From NCBI GenBank assembly GCA_965205735.1, contig OZ242179.1, positions 2,728,001 through 2,792,000 on the forward strand: 64,000 nt of DNA. The letters are read 5' to 3'. Position 1 is the first letter of the stretch; every line of letters begins with the position of its first letter. This DNA comes from VXNE01 sp965205735. GTDB taxonomy: Bacteria > Pseudomonadota > Gammaproteobacteria > Pseudomonadales > Azotimanducaceae. The position numbers were made by a program, and so were the translations under genes. A model generated the notes under the pieces. The model made no database searches. It had not been told where the DNA came from and was given only the letters and a program-made list of their open reading frames with translations. Positions 24,969-33,717 of the stretch are shown here, piece after piece.

Positions 24969-25199
24969 GCCCAACGAGGCACGATGAGCGCGCCGGATTT
25001 TGCCCGTGTGCTCGGCTCGCCGCCGATGACATGGCCATCGAAGAACTTCGGAGCGCCGAATGCGTCAAAACCGTTAGAGCTGGCGCGACTGCCTCGTGGA
25101 CGTTGCCCACGGCATCCGGGATACTTGGGTCAGATCCTGCCCGGATTCCGCGGACGGTGGAATGGGCATCGGGGCGGCATGCAAGCAAGGGATCGGTTG

Positions 25200-26198
25200 A
25201 TGGCCGAAATCATTGTCAGGACAGCAACGGCGCGCCTGCCCGCATCTGCCACCGGCAGAGCGCTCGTAGCCCCCGTGGTCAACGGGAAGTTCCTCGACCC
25301 CGACCGCACGGCGGACGGCAAACTCCGCGCCCGGGTGGCCCTGGGCACGCTGCGAACCCTCTGGTTCAATACCGGCACACTGTGCAACCTCACCTGCCAG
25401 AACTGCTACATGGAGTCCAGCCCCAGCAACGACCGTCTGGTCTACCTCAGTCGGACGGAAGTACAAGCCTACCTTGACGAAATAGCGACGCTCGGTCTCG
25501 GCACGGAGGAGATCGGCTTCACCGGCGGCGAGCCTTTCATGAATCCCGACATCCTGGCGATGCTCGAGGACAGCTTGACGGCCGGTTACCGCGTCCTGGT
25601 GCTCACCAACGCCATGCGGCCCATGATGAAGTGCGCCGACGGTTTGCTGGCATTGCGGTCCCGCTACCGCAAGAGCCTGATCTTGCGCGTATCGATAGAT
25701 CACTTCCGCAAATCATTGCACGAGCAGGAACGGGGTCGCCGTTCGTGGACCCCGACCATCCGTGGGCTGCGCTGGCTGAGCGACAATGGCTTTGCTCTTC
25801 GCGTCGCCGGACGGCAGCGCTGGGGCGACGGCGAAGAGGCGCTGCGATACGGTTTCCGCGCGCTGTTCCAGGCCGAAGGCGTCGATATCGACGCCTATTG
25901 TCCGAAGTCCCTCGTGCTGTTCCCCGAAATGGACGCAAGTGCCGACACGCCAGAGGTCTCGGTCGACTGCTGGGACCTGCTGGGCGTGCGACCGGAAGAC
26001 ATGATGTGTGCCTCATCCCGCATGGTGATAAAGCGCAAGGGCACGGTCCGTCCCGAAGTTGTGAGCTGCACGCTGCTGCCCTACGCGGCAGTGTCGCGCC
26101 TGAGTTCACGGCTTGCCGACAGCCTCGGCGAGGTGTCTCTAAACCATCCTCACTGCTCGCGGTTTTGCGTGCTCGGCGGCGGCCGTTGCTCGGGCTGA
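25200..26198 (+). CDS. Radical SAM protein of unknown specificity
   Basis: A 332-residue radical SAM enzyme. The [4Fe-4S]/SAM motif is CNLTCQNC (CX3CX2C), followed by the GGEP-type motif IGFTGGEPFMNPDI and a TIM-barrel body (YRVLVLTNAM, LILRVSIDHFRKSLHEQE). The C-terminal third has further Cys residues (DCWDLLG, MMCASSR, VVSCTLL and the final HCSRFCVLGGGRCSG), suggesting an auxiliary Fe-S cluster as in SPASM-like proteins. ATG 25200 is chosen for AAGGGA at 25187-25192; the frame is open back to ATG 24984, but that stretch does not look like protein. No precursor peptide or partner that would reveal the substrate is adjacent. Its 3' end overlaps the convergent BCCT gene by 49 bp. Confidence 0.85.
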   Translation: MAEIIVRTATARLPASATGRALVAPVVNGKFLDPDRTADGKLRARVALGTLRTLWFNTGTLCNLTCQNCYMESSPSNDRLVYLSRTEVQAYLDEIATLGLGTEEIGFTGGEPFMNPDILAMLEDSLTAGYRVLVLTNAMRPMMKCADGLLALRSRYRKSLILRVSIDHFRKSLHEQERGRRSWTPTIRGLRWLSDNGFALRVAGRQRWGDGEEALRYGFRALFQAEGVDIDAYCPKSLVLFPEMDASADTPEVSVDCWDLLGVRPEDMMCASSRMVIKRKGTVRPEVVSCTLLPYAAVSRLSSRLADSLGEVSLNHPHCSRFCVLGGGRCSG

Positions 26199-27700
26199 TC
26201 TTCTTCTCGCAACGTCTTGAACAGTGACACCACCATCGCCACGCCGATGGCCAGCAGGGGCAATGAAACCACCAATACCGCCGACTGAACGGCCCGCAAG
26301 CCGCCGCCTACGAACAGTAGCGTGATCGGCAGGACCGCCAGCGAGAACGCCCAGAATACCCGATGCCACCGATGCGGATTCACGCCCGCCGCCAGGTGGC
26401 GCGTGGCGGCGGCCGAGATGGCGTAGGACCCCGAATCATAGGTCGTGGCCACAAATATGAATGTGATCACGATGAAGGCGATCAGCGGCAAAGGCTGCAA
26501 CGGCAACGCTTCGATAACGAGAGCAATCGCCGTATCCGCGCTGCCGGCGGCCACGAATTCGCGCACCGGAACGAGCCCTTCCATGTCCATCCACATCGCC
26601 GTATTGCCGACGCATATGTAGAAGATCGCGCACCCCAGGGTGCCGAAGCCGACCATGCCGAGGATCAGTTGCCTCAGGGTCCGCCCGCGTGAGATGCGTG
26701 TGACGAAGACACCCATGTAAGGGCCATAGGCAAGCCACCACGCCCAATAAAACACGCTCCAGTCTTCCACGAAGCCCGTTTCAAGGATGGGGTCGGTCCA
26801 TGTATTGAGACGAACAAAATCCTGGATCAGCAAACCCAGGCTGTTGGTGCCGAGCTTGAGCACGAAGTAAGTGGGTCCGGCCAATAGCACGAACAGCACG
26901 AATATGCCCGCCGCGGCTGCGTTGATGTTGCTCAGGCGCTTGATGCCCCGCTCCAGCCCAAGATACACGCTGAGAGCGAAGAGGCTGACCGCGACAAATA
27001 CCACCACCACATTGAGAGCGAGTGACCCGGGGATCCCAAACAGCGCGCTGATGCAAGCGGAGATCATCGGCGTGGCGAGCCCAAGCGATGTCCCTGTGCC
27101 TCCCACCAGGGCAATGACGAAGACAAAATCGACAACGCGCCCCAACGGCTTGTTGACCACATCGTCGCCACAAACGCCAACCAGGGAAGTCGACAGACGC
27201 AAGTACGGGATCTTGCGTTGGTAGTAGGGATAGGCGATCGCGACGGTCGGCAGGCAATAGACGCACCAGGCAGATAGCCCCCAATGAAAGATGCCGTAAG
27301 TCGCCGCCCATTCGCGCGCCTCCGGAGATTCTCCGTCGAGGCCGAACGGCGGCGTATCCAGGTAGTAGGCCCATTCGATGACCGACCAGTACATCAGGCC
27401 CGCGCCTATACCCGCGCAGAACAGCATCGACATCCACGAGAAGTTGGAATACTCCCTCCTGGCGTTCTCGCCGCCAAGACGGCGACGGCCGTACTTGCCG
27501 AACGCGATGACCACGAGTACGACGAATGCCCCTACGGTCATCCATTGATAGAAGAGGCCCATGTGGCCAGCGATCCAGTCGTATACGGCCGCAACGAGTG
27601 TCGAAGCCTGCTCGGGGACCAGGGCCATCGCCCCGCACACGCCGCCGATCAGGATCGCGCTGGCACCGAACAGTGGCCAATCGATCGCCGGTCTTGTCAT
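26150..27700 (-). CDS. BCCT family transporter
   Basis: A betaine/carnitine/choline-type transporter, 516 residues with about 12 membrane segments. The family hallmark is EDWSVFYWAWWLAYGPYMG followed by FVTRISRGRTLRQLILG, which lines the substrate site and TM8-9. Near the N-terminus NFSWMSMLFCAGIGAGLMYW matches the glycine-rich TM3 region. The C-terminal tail is short (LREEDQPEQRPPPSTQNREQ), so an osmosensing tail like that of BetP is probably absent. The substrate may be a quaternary amine or a related solute. ATG 27700 overlaps the stop of the PhyH gene by 4 bp, so the two are likely one unit importing and oxidising a compound (inference). Confidence 0.93.
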   Translation of the reverse strand: MTRPAIDWPLFGASAILIGGVCGAMALVPEQASTLVAAVYDWIAGHMGLFYQWMTVGAFVVLVVIAFGKYGRRRLGGENARREYSNFSWMSMLFCAGIGAGLMYWSVIEWAYYLDTPPFGLDGESPEAREWAATYGIFHWGLSAWCVYCLPTVAIAYPYYQRKIPYLRLSTSLVGVCGDDVVNKPLGRVVDFVFVIALVGGTGTSLGLATPMISACISALFGIPGSLALNVVVVFVAVSLFALSVYLGLERGIKRLSNINAAAAGIFVLFVLLAGPTYFVLKLGTNSLGLLIQDFVRLNTWTDPILETGFVEDWSVFYWAWWLAYGPYMGVFVTRISRGRTLRQLILGMVGFGTLGCAIFYICVGNTAMWMDMEGLVPVREFVAAGSADTAIALVIEALPLQPLPLIAFIVITFIFVATTYDSGSYAISAAATRHLAAGVNPHRWHRVFWAFSLAVLPITLLFVGGGLRAVQSAVLVVSLPLLAIGVAMVVSLFKTLREEDQPEQRPPPSTQNREQ

Positions 27701-28515
27701 GCTTTGTTTCCTGCCGCAGTATCCTCGGGGAAGAGGGTCCGAAAAAACCAGTGGGCGCCCGCGGGCTCCTCCAGAAGCTGCCGCTGCCTCTTGGTCAACG
27801 GCACGTTCTCTGGCGCCGTGACCCGCGTGGGCGACCAGGAGAGCTGCGACGCGCAGTACTTGTACAGCAGCGTGTAGCGGTGATGATCGGCAGTCCATGT
27901 CGATGTGGCGTGCGTCAGTGCTTCCGAGAAAAACGTCACGCTCCCGGCCGGTGCCTGGATAGTCGTGACAACATCGTCGAACACTTCGTCCCGGATCGCC
28001 TGCGGCAGCTTGAAGTGGCTGTTGTGGCTGCCGGGAATGACGCGCAAACCGCCATGTTCCGGTCCGGCGTCGGTAAGGTTCCAGGCCGCAACGCCAAAAC
28101 CGTGTAGCGCTTCATGGCGCGGCGTCGTGAAGTAACGCTCCGGCTCAGCGCGCGAATAGGGCTGAGACGCCCCGTAGTCCGAATGCAGCCGTTTCTTTTC
28201 CTGGCCGCGCCGCATATGCATGCCGAAGACCCGATCCAGCCGGAAACAGTCGCCGAGTTGCGCGCGCATGACCCCCATGACCAACGGATGATCCATGAGC
28301 GCCACGAATGCCTCGCCCCACGCCAGGAAGCCGGGGCCGGACTCGGCGCTGCCTCCGGCGCTGCCGAAACGGTGGCTTGGCGGCAGGGCGGACATGTCCC
28401 GCTCGTCGATCATGGCTCTTAAGACCGCAACCTCGTTGGCATCGAGGATATTCTCGACCACCAGGCAGCCCTGGAGGTCGTAGAGATACGTTTGCAGTTC
28501 GGTGATTTCGTTCAC
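27697..28515 (-). CDS. Phytanoyl-CoA dioxygenase (PhyH) family protein
   Basis: A 272-residue Fe(II)/2-oxoglutarate-dependent oxygenase of the PhyH family. The iron-binding pair is in KRLHSDYG (HxD), the distal His is in ALTHATSTW, and the 2-oxoglutarate Arg is probably in HRYTLLYKY. The segment GLRVIPGSHNSHFKLP is a strong PhyH signature. The GTG start is at 28515. Close coupling with a BCCT transporter suggests it acts on an imported amine-type osmolyte, as ectoine hydroxylase and related enzymes are PhyH proteins; the true substrate is unknown. It lies 81 bp after egtD on the same strand. Confidence 0.9.
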   Translation of the reverse strand: MNEITELQTYLYDLQGCLVVENILDANEVAVLRAMIDERDMSALPPSHRFGSAGGSAESGPGFLAWGEAFVALMDHPLVMGVMRAQLGDCFRLDRVFGMHMRRGQEKKRLHSDYGASQPYSRAEPERYFTTPRHEALHGFGVAAWNLTDAGPEHGGLRVIPGSHNSHFKLPQAIRDEVFDDVVTTIQAPAGSVTFFSEALTHATSTWTADHHRYTLLYKYCASQLSWSPTRVTAPENVPLTKRQRQLLEEPAGAHWFFRTLFPEDTAAGNKA

Positions 28516-28596
28516 GCCGCTTCGGCGCGCTCCGTGGGACGTTGTTCGAGGCTATCAACAAACGGGCCAGACCGCAGCCGAGGATCGCAACGCCGG

Positions 28597-29574
28597 CTAA
28601 TCATCAGCGTTTTCCAGCAGCAGCACCATGAAATAACCGTTTTCGTCGCGCCGCACTTCGCGCCAGCGAAGTCCCGCCCGTTCGGCCAACGACGCGAATT
28701 CGTCCGCATCGTACTTGTACGAGTATTCGGTACGGATGCGTTCGCCGCGCTCGAACTCGATCAAGGCGCCGTTGACGCGAACCGTTTGCGCCACCGTGCT
28801 CGACAGGTACATCTCGACGCGTCCGCGTTCCCGGTTGTACAGCGCCTCGTGCTCGAACTTTCCGATGTCAAAGTCCGCGCCCGCAATCGCGTTGATGTGG
28901 CGCAGCATGTTGAGGTTGAACGCGCGGGTGACGCCTGCGGCATCGTTGTAGGCGGCGTTCAGAATCGACTCCGACTTCTTGGTGTCGACGCCGATGATCA
29001 AACGGCCGCCGGGACCAAGGACGCGGCCGACGCCGCTGAGGAAATCGGGAACCTCCTCCAGCTCGAAGTTGCCGATCGTGGACCCCGGAAAGAATGCCAC
29101 CCTTCGCAGTTCGGTTGTGATGGACGGCAGTTCGAACGGCTGGCTGTAGTCGGCGCAGGTCGGATATACGGCCAGGTCGCCGAATTCCTCATAGATTCGC
29201 CGCGCGGAGGCGATCAGTTGTGCACGCGAGATGTCCACAGGAACGTAGGCCGCCGGGCGGCATGCTTCGAGCAATATGCGGGTCTTGGCGCTCGACCCGC
29301 TGCCGTATTCCACCAGGCACGCGTCCGGCCCCACCCACCGCGCCAGATCGGTCCGGTTGTCCTCAAGAATTCCGGTTTCCGTTCGTGTCAGGTAGTACTC
29401 GGGCAGTCTCGTGATCGACTCGAACAGCCTGGAGCCCGCCTCGTCGTAGAAATACTTCGGCGGAACGGCCTTGGCTGGCGCCGACAACCCGGCAGACAGC
29501 TCCTCCCTTGCGTCCGGAACCGGCGACTGCCGGTCGAAGAACCGGAACTCCCGTCGGCGAGCCCTACCGCGCAT
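28597..29574 (-). CDS. egtD: L-histidine N-alpha-methyltransferase EgtD
   Basis: A SAM-dependent enzyme that trimethylates histidine to hercynine in ergothioneine synthesis. The 325-residue product shows KYFYDEAGSRLFESITRLPE, LPEYYLTRTE, the SAM-binding VEYGSGSSAKTRILLEA and VPVDISRAQLIASA, FFPGSTIGNFE, and the histidine-binding end EYSYKYDADEF. All are typical of the EgtD family. ATG 29574 lies inside the last codons of egtB (11-bp overlap), so the two are co-transcribed. An open frame upstream of this start overlaps egtB and is not coding. Confidence 0.95.
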   Translation of the reverse strand: MRGRARRREFRFFDRQSPVPDAREELSAGLSAPAKAVPPKYFYDEAGSRLFESITRLPEYYLTRTETGILEDNRTDLARWVGPDACLVEYGSGSSAKTRILLEACRPAAYVPVDISRAQLIASARRIYEEFGDLAVYPTCADYSQPFELPSITTELRRVAFFPGSTIGNFELEEVPDFLSGVGRVLGPGGRLIIGVDTKKSESILNAAYNDAAGVTRAFNLNMLRHINAIAGADFDIGKFEHEALYNRERGRVEMYLSSTVAQTVRVNGALIEFERGERIRTEYSYKYDADEFASLAERAGLRWREVRRDENGYFMVLLLENADD

Positions 29575-30814
29575 CTCTGGCCAGCCTGATTCCGGAAAAC
29601 TGCCAGCGATCCGGTGCATAGAAGAAGTTGCGGTAGCTGGCGCGCACGTGGCCGGGCGGCGTTGCGCACGAACCACCGCGTAGAACGATCTGATTTGCCA
29701 TGAACTTGCCGTTGTATTCGCCAAGCGTGCCCGGCAACGGCCTGAAACCGGGATAGGGACCGTAGGCGCTTGCCGTCCATTCCCACGCATCGCCAAATAG
29801 TTGCGTTATGCCATCGCCCCGAGAGGACCTGGGGTGCAAACGCCCGCTGTCGCTGAAGTTCCCGGTCACGGCATGCGAGGAAGCGGCGGTCTCCCATTCC
29901 GCCTCCGTCGGCAGCCGCGCGCCCGCCCATCGAGCAAAGGCGTCGGCTTCGAAGAAACTCACGTGACACACCGGCGAATTCAGATCGATACGGCCGCTTC
30001 CCCCCAGCCTGTATTCGAACCACTCGCCGCCTTGCTGGTACCAGTACAGCGGCGCGTTCCAACCACGGCGCCGCACCACCGTCCAGCCTTCGGACAACCA
30101 GAGCGATGGGTCGCGGTAGCCACCGTCATTCATGAACGCCAGGTACTCGCCAGAGGTGACCAGCCGATCCGCGAGAGCGAACTCCGGCAGCCACACCTTG
30201 TGCCGAGGCGTCTCATTGTCGAACGTGAATCCTTCGCCAGCGAAGCCGATTTCCACCAAGCCGCCCGGCACCGCCACGAAAGACACCGAGCGCGCCTCGC
30301 CGGGTTCGGCGTCGAGCTCGGCGCTGTAGGCCGGGCGCAGCGGATTTGTGCCCAGGTTGTACTTGATGTCCGTGACGATGAGCTCCTGGTGCTGCTGTTC
30401 GTGATTGATCCCCAGGATTGCGCGCCCGCGAAGCGCCTCGTCTTCGCGGATGAGCAAGCCTTGCATCGCTGCGTCTACATGGGCGCGGTAGCCGAACACC
30501 TGTTCCACCGTCGGACGCGATAGCAGACCCCGCTTCGGCCGCGGATATTGATCGCCCACACCGTTGTAGTACGAGTTGAAGAGGAAACCGAAGGCGTCGT
30601 CGAACGGGGCATAGGCGTCTGCGAACGGTCTCAAGAGGAACGTCTCGAAGAACCAGGTCGTGTGCGCGAGGTGCCACTTCGGCGGGCTCGCGTCCGCCAT
30701 CGGCTGGACGCCGTAGTCGTCCACGGCAAGTGGGCGGCACAGCCTCTCCGTTTGCTTGCGCACGGCGGCGTATTGCGCAGATAGGTCGTCCGCGAGATTC
30801 GCGGCTTTAGACAT
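29564..30814 (-). CDS. egtB: Ergothioneine biosynthesis sulfoxide synthase EgtB
   Basis: A non-heme iron sulfoxide synthase joining hercynine and a thiol (gamma-glutamylcysteine or cysteine) with O2. The N-terminal DinB-like domain has KWHLAHTTWFFETFLL and the iron motif HEQQHQE (HX3HXE). The C-terminal FGE-sulfatase domain shows PTEAEWETAA, GDAWEWTASAYGPYPGF and VLRGGSCATPPGHVRASYRN. Length 416. With egtD it makes a two-gene pathway; EgtA, EgtC and EgtE homologues are not in the window. The thiol donor cannot be told, and the missing C-S lyase (EgtE) may be elsewhere or replaced. Confidence 0.95.
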   Translation of the reverse strand: MSKAANLADDLSAQYAAVRKQTERLCRPLAVDDYGVQPMADASPPKWHLAHTTWFFETFLLRPFADAYAPFDDAFGFLFNSYYNGVGDQYPRPKRGLLSRPTVEQVFGYRAHVDAAMQGLLIREDEALRGRAILGINHEQQHQELIVTDIKYNLGTNPLRPAYSAELDAEPGEARSVSFVAVPGGLVEIGFAGEGFTFDNETPRHKVWLPEFALADRLVTSGEYLAFMNDGGYRDPSLWLSEGWTVVRRRGWNAPLYWYQQGGEWFEYRLGGSGRIDLNSPVCHVSFFEADAFARWAGARLPTEAEWETAASSHAVTGNFSDSGRLHPRSSRGDGITQLFGDAWEWTASAYGPYPGFRPLPGTLGEYNGKFMANQIVLRGGSCATPPGHVRASYRNFFYAPDRWQFSGIRLARDAR

Positions 30815-30963
30815 TGGGGCACCTCAGGAAGAAGGCCAGCATAAGGAGCACGGCAGCCAATTTCAAATCAGGACAAGCCGAATGCCCCGGCTGAACGCGT
30901 TGGGGCCGGTTGCGCTGCTGGGGCGGCACCCGGCGTGAGAGCGATCTCTCGCCGTATGTTTCT

Positions 30964-31836
30964 CTATGGGATCAGGTAATGATCGGCTACCAGCAACCCG
31001 AATAGCGCGGCGAGATAGACGATGGAGTAGCGGAACGTCCGCTTCGGCGCATCCGCTCGCGTTCCGAAGAGCAGCGCCACCGCCCAATAGATGAACACGC
31101 CGCCCAGGGCGAGCGCGCCGACGAGATAGACCAGTTCGCTCATGCCCGTGGCGAATGGCAACGCGCTCGCTGCTACCAGCACGAGGGTATAGACGAAGAT
31201 GTGGCGGCGCGTCGAGCGTTCGCCATGCGTGACCGGCAATACCGGGATGTTGGCATCCGTGTACTCCTCCTTGCGGTCCAGCGCCAGTGCCCAGAAGTGG
31301 GGTGGCGTCCAGAGGAAGATGATCAGCACCAGCAACAGCGCGTCCAACTCGACGGTGTTGGTGACGGCCGTCCAGCCAAACAACGGCGGCGCTGCCCCGA
31401 ACAGGCCGCCGATCACCGTATTCTGCGGTGTCGCGCGTTTCAGATAAAACGTATATACCAAGCCGTACCCCACCCAGGAAGCAAGGTTCAACCAGGCGGT
31501 CAGCGGATTGACCAACAAGTAGAGCACCAGCATCCCGACAACGCCCGTGACGGCGGAGAAAGCGATACCGGAGGTACGGGCGATCCGGCCTTGCACCACC
31601 GGCCGGTTGCGGGTGCGCGCCATGCGTGCGTCGATACCGGCTTCCGCGATGTGGTTCACGGCGGCGGCAGATCCGGCGACGAGGGCGATGCCGACCAGGG
31701 CGTACGCCATGGTCGCGACATGCCTCAGGCCCGGGCTCGCCAGTAGCATGCCCACTGCGGCGCACAACAACATGAGCGCCACGACCCGAGGCTTTGTCAG
31801 CTCCAGGTAGTCACGCCAACTCCCTACGTTTTCCAT
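30964..31836 (-). CDS. ctaB: Protoheme IX farnesyltransferase (heme O synthase)
   Basis: An integral membrane UbiA-family prenyltransferase that adds farnesyl to heme B to make heme O. The product has 290 residues and about nine membrane segments, start MENVGSWRDYLELTKPRVV. The prenyl-diphosphate motif is NHIAEAGIDARMARTRNRP (a variant of the usual NDxxDxxxD, with Asn-His in place of Asn-Asp), and FYLKRATPQNTVIGG and LDRKEEYTDANIPVLPV are family signatures. I start at ATG 31836; the long open frame upstream lies over ctaA and lacks family similarity. It follows ctaA by 44 bp, giving a heme O/heme A pair for a cytochrome oxidase encoded elsewhere. Confidence 0.94.
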   Translation of the reverse strand: MENVGSWRDYLELTKPRVVALMLLCAAVGMLLASPGLRHVATMAYALVGIALVAGSAAAVNHIAEAGIDARMARTRNRPVVQGRIARTSGIAFSAVTGVVGMLVLYLLVNPLTAWLNLASWVGYGLVYTFYLKRATPQNTVIGGLFGAAPPLFGWTAVTNTVELDALLLVLIIFLWTPPHFWALALDRKEEYTDANIPVLPVTHGERSTRRHIFVYTLVLVAASALPFATGMSELVYLVGALALGGVFIYWAVALLFGTRADAPKRTFRYSIVYLAALFGLLVADHYLIP

Positions 31837-31880
31837 GCCGAAATATTGCAAATCGCTGCCGCGGCGCGCCGCATGCGCGG

Positions 31881-32885
31881 CTACGTCGGTTTCAGGTCGT
31901 CCGGTGTTCCAGGGTTCGGCGCTTCCGGCTCCAGGGTTGCCTGCCGCGAAGCGTCGATCACGCCAGCGTATACCGTAATCAACGCCAGCAGCAATAGCGC
32001 AGCGCCTGCATTGTGCAGTGTCGCCACCGCCAGGGGCAATTGCGCCAGGACGTTGGCTACGCCCAGGCCGAACTGGACCACGAGCACCCCCGCCACAATC
32101 CAGCGCAGCGGACCGACCAACCGAAAGGCGAGCCAGCCCACCGCCAGCAGCACGATGATCGCGCCGAGCCGATGCGTCATCTGAATCGCTACGCGCGCGT
32201 CGCTCGTCATGATACCGCCGAGATAGTTGGGCCCAACGTCCTGCGCCAGGTTGAAGCCCGCCCGGAAGTCCATGTCCGGGAACAGGCTGCCGTGGCAAGC
32301 CGGAAAATCCGGGCACGCGAGCGCCGCATAGTTCGAGGATGTCCACCCCCCGAGGGCAACCTGCAACACCACGACCCCGATCGCCGCCGATGCATGGCTC
32401 GCGAGCTTCCTCGGCACCGGCAACAAACGGACCGCCCCGATCTTGAGCGCGTAAATCCACAGCAGGGCAAGCGTTGCGAATCCCCCCAGGAGATGAACGG
32501 TAACGACTTGCGGCCAAAGCTTCAGGGTGACGGTCCACGCGCCGAAGATGCCTTGCGCGACAACCAGCACAACGAGCGCGAAGGGGACAGTCATCGCCAT
32601 GCGTTGCCGCCAGGCAACAGCCCATATGGCGAGCGCGAGCAATCCGAGCGCCGAGGCAAAATACCGATGCACCATCTCCGCCCATGCCTTGTCCGCCTCC
32701 ACCGGCGAGTCCGGAAACAACGCCTCGGCCGCCGCGACATCTTCACGAGACTCCGGCACCGACAGAAATCCGTAGCAGCCCGGCCAGTCGGGGCAACCCA
32801 AACCCGCATCCACCAGGCGCGTGTATGCGCCCAGCACAACCACTACCGCCGCAAGCGCGACGCTGCCAAGAACAAGTGCCTTCAC
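31881..32885 (-). CDS. ctaA: Heme A synthase CtaA
   Basis: A COX15/CtaA-type membrane protein that oxidises heme O to heme A. The 334-residue protein has about eight membrane helices. Four likely heme-ligand His occur in helices: MVHRYFAS, VTVHLLGG, QMTHRLGA and ATLHNAG. Two Cys-containing loops, GLGCPDWPGCYG and ALACPDFPACHG, are typical of the proteobacterial class. It precedes ctaB and follows aroE by 28 bp on the same strand. The C-terminal tail after YAGVIDASRQ is unstructured. Confidence 0.93.
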   Translation of the reverse strand: MKALVLGSVALAAVVVVLGAYTRLVDAGLGCPDWPGCYGFLSVPESREDVAAAEALFPDSPVEADKAWAEMVHRYFASALGLLALAIWAVAWRQRMAMTVPFALVVLVVAQGIFGAWTVTLKLWPQVVTVHLLGGFATLALLWIYALKIGAVRLLPVPRKLASHASAAIGVVVLQVALGGWTSSNYAALACPDFPACHGSLFPDMDFRAGFNLAQDVGPNYLGGIMTSDARVAIQMTHRLGAIIVLLAVGWLAFRLVGPLRWIVAGVLVVQFGLGVANVLAQLPLAVATLHNAGAALLLLALITVYAGVIDASRQATLEPEAPNPGTPDDLKPT

Positions 32886-32913
32886 TTCGATTCAGATCCC
32901 CTCGTCGGCGACC

Positions 32914-33717
32914 TCACCCACGGCCCAGCGCCAGCGCCGCCGCCACACCCGCCGTCGACGGCCGCACGCCGCGCCAGAGAAAGAACGTTTCCGCCGCCTG
33001 CTCGATAAGCATCCCCAACCCGCCGGCAACGCCCGCGGCGCCATGTCGGCGGCTCCAGGCACAGAACGGGGTGTCGCCTGCATGCGCGTAGAACATGTCG
33101 TAACAGAATGCGTTCGCCACGACCCGAGGATCAATCTCGGGAACCTGCCCGGCCACTCCGGCGGACGTGCCGTTGATCACGACATCGTAGGCTCCGCCCA
33201 CATCGGCCAGGGAAATAGCGTCTATGTTGCGAAAGACCTGCCGCAAGGCGCGCGCCTTGCTCTCGGTACGATTCGCTACCGTAAGCTGTGCCACGCCCGC
33301 CCGCAACAAGGGACCCAAAACGCCCCGTACCGCCCCGCCAGCGCCCAGAACAAGAACGCGCCGACGCGCCAGGGCCAGCTTCTGGTTTTCCTGCAGGTCC
33401 CGCAGCAGCCCAATGCCGTCGGTGTTGTGTCCGGAATAGCCATCGTCATCCGGCACCACGACATTCACCGCTTCCGCCTCGCGGGCCGCATCATCGACGC
33501 GGTCGACCCAGTCGAACGCGTCCTGCTTGAACGGCAAGGTGACGTTGAGACCCCGGCCGTCAGCTCGAAAGAACGCGGCGGCCGCCGGCTGGAATGCATC
33601 GGCCCGAATCTTTTCATAGCGCAATGCCTGGCCCGTGGCCACCGCGAAGAAATCGTGTATTTGCGGCGACACGCTGTGCGCAACCGGATTGCCGATGACG
33701 GCGTAGCGGTCGGTCAC
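32914..33717 (-). CDS. aroE: Shikimate dehydrogenase AroE
   Basis: NADP-dependent reduction of 3-dehydroshikimate to shikimate in aromatic amino-acid synthesis. From GTG 33717 (MTDRYAVIGNPVAHSVSPQI) the product has 267 residues. Shikimate-binding residues occur in HSVSPQIHDFF, LNVTLPFKQDA (catalytic Lys) and HNTDGIGLLRD (Asp). The NADP motif is VLVLGAGGAVRGVL with NRTESKA. The GTG overlaps the tsaC stop by 4 bp. In E. coli tsaC-aroE are also neighbours. Confidence 0.95.
   Translation of the reverse strand: MTDRYAVIGNPVAHSVSPQIHDFFAVATGQALRYEKIRADAFQPAAAAFFRADGRGLNVTLPFKQDAFDWVDRVDDAAREAEAVNVVVPDDDGYSGHNTDGIGLLRDLQENQKLALARRRVLVLGAGGAVRGVLGPLLRAGVAQLTVANRTESKARALRQVFRNIDAISLADVGGAYDVVINGTSAGVAGQVPEIDPRVVANAFCYDMFYAHAGDTPFCAWSRRHGAAGVAGGLGMLIEQAAETFFLWRGVRPSTAGVAAALALGRG

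Noticed and set aside
24984..25199. Upstream start (ATG 24984) for the radical SAM protein
   Set aside because: The added 72 residues have no compositional sign of protein structure, and a good AAGGGA site precedes ATG 25200.
31837..32685. Long N-terminal extension of the heme O synthase frame
   Set aside because: It lies wholly over ctaA on the same strand in another frame and has no membrane or family pattern; the family start MENVGSWRDYLELTKPRV is at 31836.
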